A stretch of 64,000 nt of DNA from Rhopalosiphum padi. Its lineage: Eukaryota; Arthropoda; Insecta; Hemiptera; Aphididae. The stretch covers positions 50,680,748-50,744,747 of the forward strand of contig NC_083599.1 in the NCBI RefSeq assembly GCF_020882245.1, in the 5' to 3' direction. The notes under the pieces were generated by a model. It worked only from the letters and a program-made list of their open reading frames with translations, was not told the DNA's origin and searched no databases. The translations under genes were made by a program, and so were the position numbers. Below are positions 52,870-61,400 of the stretch, in pieces (position 1 is the stretch's first letter; each line of letters begins with the position of its first letter).

Positions 52870-52980
52870 AAAGTGATGTCTCACAGGTTCATTGCGATTG
52901 CGGTAGCCACGGCATTTAAATGTAAACGGCTCGTAAACGCGGCAGTCACATGCTGCTATTTCTACCCCCATAGTGTTATT
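52870..52980. promoter_or_regulatory. hth: candidate intronic enhancer in hth intron 3
   Basis: A GC-balanced patch of about 110 bp in AT-rich intron carries two GTAAACG words 12 bases apart (about 52,922 and 52,933), an ATTTAAAT palindrome and a CACATG core. No frame is open. Regulatory role is inferred only. Confidence 0.3.
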
Positions 52981-53459
52981 ATTTTTATTGTTATTGCTAC
53001 TTAAACACCCTGGTTTTATATTTATACTTATTTTATTATTCTTATTATTATTATTATATAAGATTTATAGATCTGTTTCATTAGCCTAATCACTATGCAG
53101 CAGTATATTACAATATATAGTAATATAGTTTAGACTATTATATAGTATAGCTTATAGATACATTTATAATACATACCTACCATAATCATTTTTAATATTA
53201 TTATGTTAATTAATTACTCAAGTTCATCCGCTGTCTGATTGAAATACGTTAAAGAATTCTAAATACACGTTTTTTATTATAATATAAAACAATAAAAATA
53301 TGACAAACATAATAAAAAAAATAAAAAAAAATGAAGATTACGCATGTAAGCACTAAGCTGTCTATACGCACATCGGTGGGCACTAACACACTTACATATT
53401 TTATATATTTTGTATATGTGTACTTATACGTGTGTATATATGTATATGTATATTTATAG

Positions 53460-53610
53460 ACAGACGCGAAAAATATGCGCGCGCGCCCCAACAACGGCCG
53501 CGGCTACGACGGGTTTAATTGCATCGTAAAACCACTGCCACCACGTCCCGCGCGCGCCCGCCGACCGACCGACTGGCTGGAAGGCTGACTACAAAATCGT
53601 ATCCGCGCAG
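53460..53610. promoter_or_regulatory. hth: GC-rich pocket upstream of hth exon 4
   Basis: About 150 bp of CpG-rich sequence (GCGCGCGCGCC, GGCCGCGGC, CGACCGACCGACTGG) surround a homeodomain-type TTTAATTGCAT core, 300-450 bp before exon 4. It might be an internal promoter or a regulatory element. The sequence shows no start codon with a useful frame. Confidence 0.3.
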
Positions 53611-53910
53611 TTACATTGTTGTTGCTTATTGCTACGGCTAAATCGAAAAATGCGAGAAAAAAAAAATCATGAAATAAATTTGAAAAACGACTTACGGTCG
53701 AGCCTTATATTACCTGCTGTTCTTTTTAACAACCAATCCATAAAATAACCAATGTGTGACAGCGGCGGCACCGTTAACAATATATTATATTCGAATACCA
53801 CCTACTTATAGAAAAATTATTGAAAAAACGAAACATAATCTTATAATACTATACGAATATACAATTCTTTAATATGATAAAATTAATCACATTATGGTAT
53901 TTTATTTTAG

Positions 53911-53961
53911 ATACGTCAAGAGAAACCGTTTTATATGGCTGATGCTGAAGTCGACTCATTG
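53911..53961 (+). CDS. hth: homothorax coding exon 4 (HM domain, 51 nt)
   Basis: 17 codons, residues 220-236 (IRQEKPFYMADAEVDSL), lie between acceptor ATTTTAG and donor TTGGTAAGA, in phase 0 on both sides. This is the linker between the two helical halves of the Meis/PKNOX N-terminal domain; fly Hth has a closely similar stretch (family knowledge). Because the exon is 51 nt and phase-neutral, its skipping would remove 17 residues without a frameshift. It lies 8.2 kb after exon 3 and would be missed by length-based gene finding. Confidence 0.95.
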
Positions 53962-56900
53962 GTAAGAATATATAATAATATTAATTTTACGATCAAATAC
54001 ATCGTTTTTAAAATGCATAGTACTTGCTTAGACACCTATAATAGTAAAATAAAGTTGTTGGAACTCAATACACAATAAATTTTATTGTATCAATATTATA
54101 GATCAAAATCGTTTTGATATTTTCAAGTTTAGATACACTACTTGTATTGAATTACAATATTATATTGATACGATAGAATTTATCGTGTAGTGTTTCTTTT
54201 TTTTGGGAAGTATGATATTGGATTGAGGTCTGGATAGTATGATTGCTGGAAATATTAGTATAAACATATGTACCTAAATTTACTGGCTAATTCCAGTATA
54301 TTATTGTTTGTTGTTCCTGCTGTCTCGTTTGCATCACGGTCAAGTGAACAATATACTGAAGTTAGTACAATGCGCGTGTGTGTATATATATATAACAAAT
54401 ACAGCTCGTTAACGTTTGTCATCTCTGTCAGCTTATTGCGATTCGAAAGAGAGAGAAAACGCGTGTCGCGTTTTCCACTATAATATAATATACAGATATA
54501 TTTAATGTTATTACTATTATTTAATTCCACAAAAACCCCGTAGTGATCAATTTGGTGATGAAAAAATAAAGATCAATTGCAATGAGGCGTAACTATAAAC
54601 TAGAAGGAAATTGAGTATTACCTGCACCACCGACGCCGCCGTCAATGATTATAATATTATATAGCGCATTAAAAATAATGATGTTAAGGTGAGATGGAAG
54701 ACATTATGGATGGTGTAGCTATCCTATATGATGGTGCTAAAAATTAGGAAATTGTAGTGGCGTATACGGTGTGAGTCTATAACCAGCACCAAAACAGAAA
54801 CCTAACTGACCAGAAACTATAACAATTACTAAAGGTGCTAATATATATAGAGTGGCACATCTTTATAATGCATACTACGGGCCAGAGAACTGTTGGACCG
54901 TGATTATTGTGACATCGTGATCCGTGAAAATACTACTTAAACAGGATGTTGCGGCGATATCGTTTACTTGTATCTCTTCAGTAACACGAAAAAAAGACAA
55001 AAAAATGGACAACAGCAATATTTCTCATACGACACGAAATTAAAAAAAAAAAATAATAACGACGACGGCCAAAGACAACGTAACAAATAACGCGATATTA
55101 ATATAATATATAAATATTTCTCCTGTGTGTAAACATATATGCATTATATTATATATATAATTATATATATTATTATTATATATATACTAAATATCTTATA
55201 CACATATATTATGTTTCTCTGCGGGGGACAACTACTTATATAAAAGCAGCACACAACATATGCGCCATCATCATCATCGCTATAGCACAACGCAGAAGAG
55301 TGGAAAATGGAATCCTGTTGACCTTATGTGTTGTTGGCCTCTCTGAGTTTGTGTGTGTGTGTCGCGCGCTCGTGTGTGTGTGTTTTTTTCTTCCACATTT
55401 TTACACATTCCAACACCATACGTCGTCCGCGCCGTCCGCGTCGTCCGCGTCGTTGTCGTCGTCGACGACGCCGCCGCCGACGAGGGTACGTATATTGTAA
55501 CAGCTATAGTCGACGGAACGACCTGTAGCAGAGGGTGTGTCGAATTCGTGGAAGGTGTCCACCGTTTCTCTTTCCAAGAAGCAAAAAAAAACGAAACGAA
55601 ACAAAATAATATTATGTATATCCCTCCGGTGCACGATGCTTATAATATAAAATCACACACATACACTATACACACACACGCTACGGTTAGTAGTTGTATA
55701 GTGTATAGTTGTTGGCTACGGTTCGTTATTATAAATGTACCATCATCATTTTGTTGGCATTCGATCAATTAAACATATTATTAATAGAGTTTTTAATTTT
55801 AGACCAACAGCGTCGTGTTGTACTTATAATATACTTACTATATAATACTCATATATAATATCGTATAAGTACGTTGTTATAGTTTTTCCTTCGATTTATT
55901 TTTCCACTGCATTATTATGATTGTCCGCCGCCATTTTCATGTTTTTTAATACACTGTATAATATTAATAAATATAAAAATAAAATAAAATATGGTCTCCA
56001 ACTCATGAGAGTCCCAAAGGGCAAAGCGGCGGCGGCGGTGCTCACAAATAGCTTATAATTAAAAAATATGTGGCAGCGATTGTAAACCGGTTTACCTGGA
56101 CAATGGGAGTCTGGTGAACATAATATATATATATATATATATTTAACTTATATACACACATATACATGCAATCTATATATACATATATATTTGGGTTTCT
56201 TCTCTTGATTTTTCTTGCATTTGAATCGAAATGAGAATGACATAAGTACAAGTTTTAATTATGATTATATTATTATTTATTTTATTTTTTTCATTGAATA
56301 AATAATTTCGTATTAATAATTTAAATTCTTTAACCATTGTTAATGTATAATGTTAGTATAACCATACTAATGTTTGTTTTTGTTCATTTTTTTATTAATG
56401 TAATAGAGCTAATAGATTTGTATCTTCAAAACTTTTCGAATTATTATATTCATTAATTTCTCAAAAAAGCGACTAAATACATTTTATCATATTATAATAT
56501 TCAAGTTTATCGTAATTGTAACAAATCAGTGTATTGTGTATTTCTACTATATATACATCATACAGATTTCTATACATATTTTATAATAAATAATAATACC
56601 CAATCAAAATTGTTTTAACTGTTTGACCTCGTTCTTACTATACAGAGCTGAATTCTAGTGTATTTAATATTTTATTATTTGTACAAACAAATTTTATAAA
56701 TTGGTATATAATTTGATTACGAAAAATACGTACACAAACATCAGTCAACGGCGTTAAAAATCTTTAACACACGAGAATCGATGATCACGTTAATTAATTA
56801 TTACTACCGACCACCAAACCACGCGTCGATATAATCGCGGATTAAATAAAAAACGACCAACATGACGTACACTTCATATAAATCAAAAATAACGTTTCAA

Positions 56901-57502
56901 TTTGTAACAAGAGTAGTAAGGAGGTGGACGGCAACGGCGACGGCGATATGAATTATAGTCTCTTGGTTGTTGTGTGTGTTACACCATACAGCAGGTCTTA
57001 TATACCTATAAAGCCACGCTCGTCATCACTACTTATACACAGATAGTGATGGTTTAATATTTACAAAAATATAAATAAAAAATTTTTAATTAATATTTAG
57101 TACCTATCGTTTAAATAAATGTATTTATGTATAATTTATTTTTATTATAATGTGATATGATGTAGAAAAATCTAGTCATTCTTGTGATCGTGTTTAACAG
57201 TGAAATAATAAGTTATAATAATTAAGAAATTAATAAAATCGTCATCAGATTTTAAAACTGTTTATTACACACTTATATATCATTACTATATGTTACTACA
57301 ACAACTATTAATTACTACAACCTCTATAATATACTACAGTCTACAACTTATACTATTACGACTATTATAGTTACTATATTACTATAATACTACTAACTAC
57401 TACTATTACGTAACTATAGTGTTACTACTGGGCGTGATTTATTATAAGTGTAAAAAAAATGTTTAACGACTAATAAATCATTAAATATGACTTTTTTTAC
57501 AG
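53962..57502 (+). other. hth: hth intron 4 (3,541 bp)
   Basis: A GT-AG intron with donor GTAAGAA and acceptor CTTTTTTTACAG. It contains a near-perfect 119-bp hairpin (54,070-54,188), a CpG-rich pocket at about 55,410-55,500, a GC-balanced patch at about 56,745-56,885 with TTAATTAATTA cores, and an ACTACTA-rich low-complexity stretch at about 57,275-57,435. Several short frames near 55.3-55.8 kb are low-complexity and not called. Confidence 0.85.
54070..54188. repeat. near-perfect 31-bp inverted repeat (hairpin) in hth intron 4
   Basis: ACACAATAAATTTTATTGTA... at 54,070-54,100 pairs with the reverse complement of 54,158-54,188, with only about three mismatches in 31 bases. The loop of 57 bases contains a smaller AAAATCGTTTT palindrome. 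It could be a tiny MITE or an intronic RNA hairpin. Terminal ACAC(A/G)ATAAATT is the candidate TIR. Confidence 0.7.
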
Positions 57503-57553
57503 ATGGTGCAAGCAATTCAGGTGTTACGGTTTCATCTATTGGAGTTAGAAAAA
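57503..57553 (+). CDS. hth: homothorax coding exon 5 (HM domain, 51 nt)
   Basis: 17 codons, residues 237-253 (MVQAIQVLRFHLLELEK), lie between acceptor TTTTTTACAG and donor AAAGTAAGT, in phase 0 on both sides. This is the hallmark amphipathic helix of the MEIS-B part of the Meis/PKNOX N-terminal domain, which contacts PBC proteins (family knowledge). It is essentially invariant across insect Hth and vertebrate Meis as I recall them. Like exon 4 it is exactly 51 nt, and the two are separated by 3.5 kb. Confidence 0.96.
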
Positions 57554-58162
57554 GTAAGTATTTAATTAGAATAAATACGAACATATAACATATAATAAAT
57601 TAGAGTAGGCGCAAGTATAATTTATGAGTGTTTAAAAAAAAATCTACTAGTAGGTACATCGTACATATGATTTCAGTTAAAAAAAAAAACCGACAATGAA
57701 TTCTATGATAAATATTTTTAAGGTTTTTGCACCGATAATGACGATAGTCAACTATTTTATTATTTTTTTATATACATACATGTAACTAACATATTCACTA
57801 TACCTATTTATATATAATATTATTATAACATAATAATGTTACCCGTCTTATATATGACGGTGTGGTCTAACCATGAAATGTGACCGATCTGCAACGGCCG
57901 TGGTAACACTACACCATCACACACATGTGTTTCTTATTTTATTTTTTTTCGGAAAATTCTTCATAATCCTCCGTAACTAACGGCCCTTCGTCACGTATAC
58001 ATATGTGTGCGTGTGTGTGTGCCTGGCCGCTGTCGCAATATCGTGCGAAATATTATTACTTTAACGGTACACGTACTAGTGAATAATAATAATAATAAAA
58101 GACGTATATATTTATATATTATAGAAATATACGTTTAAAAATGTAATTTTTTTTCCTTACAG
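57554..58162 (+). other. hth: hth intron 5 (609 bp)
   Basis: The shortest hth intron here, with donor GTAAGTA and acceptor TTTTTCCTTACAG. It is AT-rich with a GT tract at about 58,005-58,021 and no open frame of note. Confidence 0.9.
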
Positions 58163-58417
58163 GTTCATGAACTGTGTGACAACTTTTGTCATCGTTACAT
58201 CAGTTGTTTGAAGGGAAAAATGCCAATTGATCTCGTGATTGACGAACGGGATTCGTCGTCATCAGCATCCGCAGCAGCAGCGGGTGGAGGTGGTGGAAAA
58301 TCCATGTCTGAACTGGGAGGTTTGGGCGGTCTAGGGGGCGCTACTAACGGCAATAACGACGGCCGCAGTAACGCGGATTCAACATCGCACACAGACGGGG
58401 CGAGTACACCAGACGTT
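58163..58417 (+). CDS. hth: homothorax coding exon 6 (end of HM domain and Ser/Gly linker)
   Basis: 85 codons, residues 254-338. VHELCDNFCHRYISCLKGKM (254-273) closes the Meis/PKNOX N-terminal domain. PIDLVIDERD (274-283) follows, then a Ser/Ala/Gly low-complexity insert (about 284-314) and the conserved block GRSNADSTSHTDGASTPDV (320-338). The donor is GTTGTAAGT in phase 0. In fly Hth the linker and homeodomain follow in later exons, which are not within this window. The low-complexity insert replaces a short TTKPPELGS-like stretch that I recall in the fly protein. Without splicing at 58,418, translation would add eight codons and end at TAA 58,439-58,441. Confidence 0.95.
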
Positions 58418-61400
58418 GTAAGTACACAAATAATCAGCTAATAATTGTATTATATAATATAATCTATGTTGTTTTTATGTACACGTTTTAAGAGAAAAAA
58501 AGTTAATCATTCTTGTTGAAATCGCCATTATTGCACCAATTACTATAGGCCGCAATCTGTAGTCGGGGGTGTTGAATTTATATAAATCCGTTTATAGGAC
58601 TTTTAGACCTTTGCGTATTAATGATTCAAAAAATAAATATACTTAGCACGTATCATTTCATTCGAATCGCGTGAACGAAACGTCTGCAATGACGATGAAT
58701 GTACTCAAAATGTGGCAGATATATTCGTACATATAAATAGACCGATTTTGCCGTTTGTTTTCTTGTCGATATTGGCGACAATGTTTAAAGCGTATTAACA
58801 CGTATACATAATATATGTAATAATATTATATGCAGCCGTCGCCGCAACGTTCTCCTCGTGTCACTGCACGGTATATGTAGCACCACCACGTTTTCGTTGT
58901 TGGGAAGACCGATGTGTTACTATTACTATATATATATGTACGTATATATAGGGGGACCACCACGCTCACACATGCACACTCACACATATACACGCATAGT
59001 CACTGGTTTATAACAAATACAATAATAGGCATATACACTTACACATGCATGCCAGAGGGTGGGTTAGGAGGGTGCAGGGTTGCGCGTGAAATGGAATAAC
59101 AATAATAATAATATGAAAAAAAAGTTGAGAATTTGTGCGCGTTTGAGAGCATTGTAACACCGCCGGTATATACATATATACAAATACACACACACACACA
59201 CACCGGGTGCGGCCGTGGCTTCTGTATTATATACGCACTACGTGTATTATACCGGCCGAGGCCCCCGTCCACGTTCCCATTCCACTCGGGTGTATACGTT
59301 TTTTTTTTTTTTTTTTTGGGGTGCGAGCGAAAAACTCCACGTCGTCAGTGGTGGCGCAGGAGATGGGTTTTTACTGCCGCTGCTGGTAATTGGTGTCAAT
59401 TCGACGGGCGACCATCATTCACACCACCACCGCCGCCGTCACACCGTACATACGCGTATATATCCATCCCTTTTCCGACCCTTCACCCTCCGTCAAACCG
59501 AAGAGGGTATACTACTACTGCACTACTACAATAATAGTAATAATGACGACGTCGACAGGGGGAAATCGGTTTTTTTTTATTATTATTATTCAGGCTTACA
59601 CACGTGGTACATCATTGTGTTTTCTCTCCGCCGCCTTTCTGGTTCGCAATCGTCAGACTAGTTTACACGGGCAAACAAAAAACACGAACATAGTGGGTAG
59701 GGTCTCAATGTCGTATAGGTATTATATTATTCTATACGGTGGGCTATAACGAAATTGTTATTGAAAAGAGTTAAAATAAACCGTGGTTGATTGACATAGG
59801 GATTTTATCTTTTGCAGCAATGATACAAAATCCGGGAATATTTTCGAATAGATCAATACATTTTATTTTCCGAATCATGATAAATAGAAAATGATGTAAA
59901 CTAATTAATATATAATATATTTCAACCGATTAGAAATATTACATTATAATTCTTGTATCCAATTACGTCGGAACTGGTTATAAAGTCATGAACTATTGTT
60001 TTTATATGTTTCGATATAATATAAAACCATTTTTTCTTTCAAAAATATCGTTTTACTATATATATATATTGTGTATATTATTATGCATCACACTATATTG
60101 TATATGTACACTATATGTTTTCTCGTTAATGTCGTCAATATTAATATTTTTTTTTTCAAAAATTTACTCCGGATACTTGTACTTGTATATAATATATATT
60201 TTTATAATTATATCACCAGCTGCATGATATTATATCATAACGATATGTATAATATATACATATTATTTTGCGCGCCTCGAGTATGAACCTACTCGCGTAT
60301 GACTATAGTTAGTTTTTAGACAAAGACACACGGGACGCTATTTATATATTCATCCGTCGTACATGTGCGCGGGGTGGCGGCGGCGGCGGGACATGGCTAT
60401 TTGGGTTTTTGAACCGCCAAATGAACGAACACAACCCATAGACACTACGGACTAGAGAGGAGATATTTCCGTGAAACCGAATGCCAACGAACGCTCCATA
60501 CTAACGCTGCGCGTGTTCGTGTATTCCGAGATGAGCCACAATGTGACATCGTATATTTTCATCTCGCATTAATGTACAGATAAATCAGCGGCCCACTGCC
60601 GCATATATATTTTAATATAATATCTTATAATGCACATAAAACGTATAAGTGTGTGTGTGTGTGTGTATACGTTGATAAACGCGTACGCGGGTTATCGCGA
60701 TCATCACGCTTTATTCAAGTATAGTGTCTGTTACGGCACTTGACTGGGAGGCGGTTTGTTGACGAAGTGCGTCCGTTCAAGTATCGATGACGATGATACT
60801 ATAATGTAATAATGAATTCGGCTATATAGGTTTTTTTTTACTCGCTTGAAATATCGTAGTCACCAACGTTCAGGCGCATGAATGTTGGAACTTTTAAAAG
60901 TTTTAACCGATTACTCAAAGTCATCGTGGTGACATAATATGCAGCAGGCCTTCAGTGGACCGTCGAGTTGAGTCTCGTAATCGAATCTGATTTTCATACG
61001 CTATAATATAATATTATACTGCGGCGCGTACGGTAATTTTTGATTTGATTTAATAAAATCGTGTGGGGCATCCAATTATTGACGGCTGCTGTACGTTTCA
61101 TACTGCGGAGATGAGGCGCGTGTTAACCAATGCGTTTTTAAGTATTTATAATTTAAAGGTAATGGCATGGAATTGTGTAATATGATAATCTCCTTGCCCC
61201 AACTTTGGGCAAACGAATTCTTCGTAGGGTGGTTGTTATATTGGTATAATTTCGTTATATGTGCGCCCTACTCAATGTGTGTCATTTTTTTTCGTTTGAG
61301 TGACTACGCGCTCTAGGCGCTTTTATTCGACGTTGTCAGTGAATTATTTCATTATATGGCCATCACCACTAAATATAATTTTATTAATTTCAATTACTTT

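Larger units (their letters stand above)
45722..53910 (+). other. hth: hth intron 3 (8,189 bp)
   Basis: The largest complete intron in the window, with donor GTAATA and acceptor TTTATTTTAG. It contains an inverted-repeat transposon relic (51,432-51,882), an imperfect GTAGTA tandem repeat (about 49,815-49,881), a pyrimidine-rich patch at about 48,690-48,960, and two GC-balanced patches close to exon 4. Open frames inside (46,241-46,576; 47,782-48,018 and others) are AT-repeat frames and are not called. Confidence 0.85.

Noticed and set aside
59133..59749. Frames of 119-148 codons in hth intron 6
   Set aside because: They run through poly-T, CACC and TTATTA simple sequence, open in three registers simultaneously, with no conserved block.
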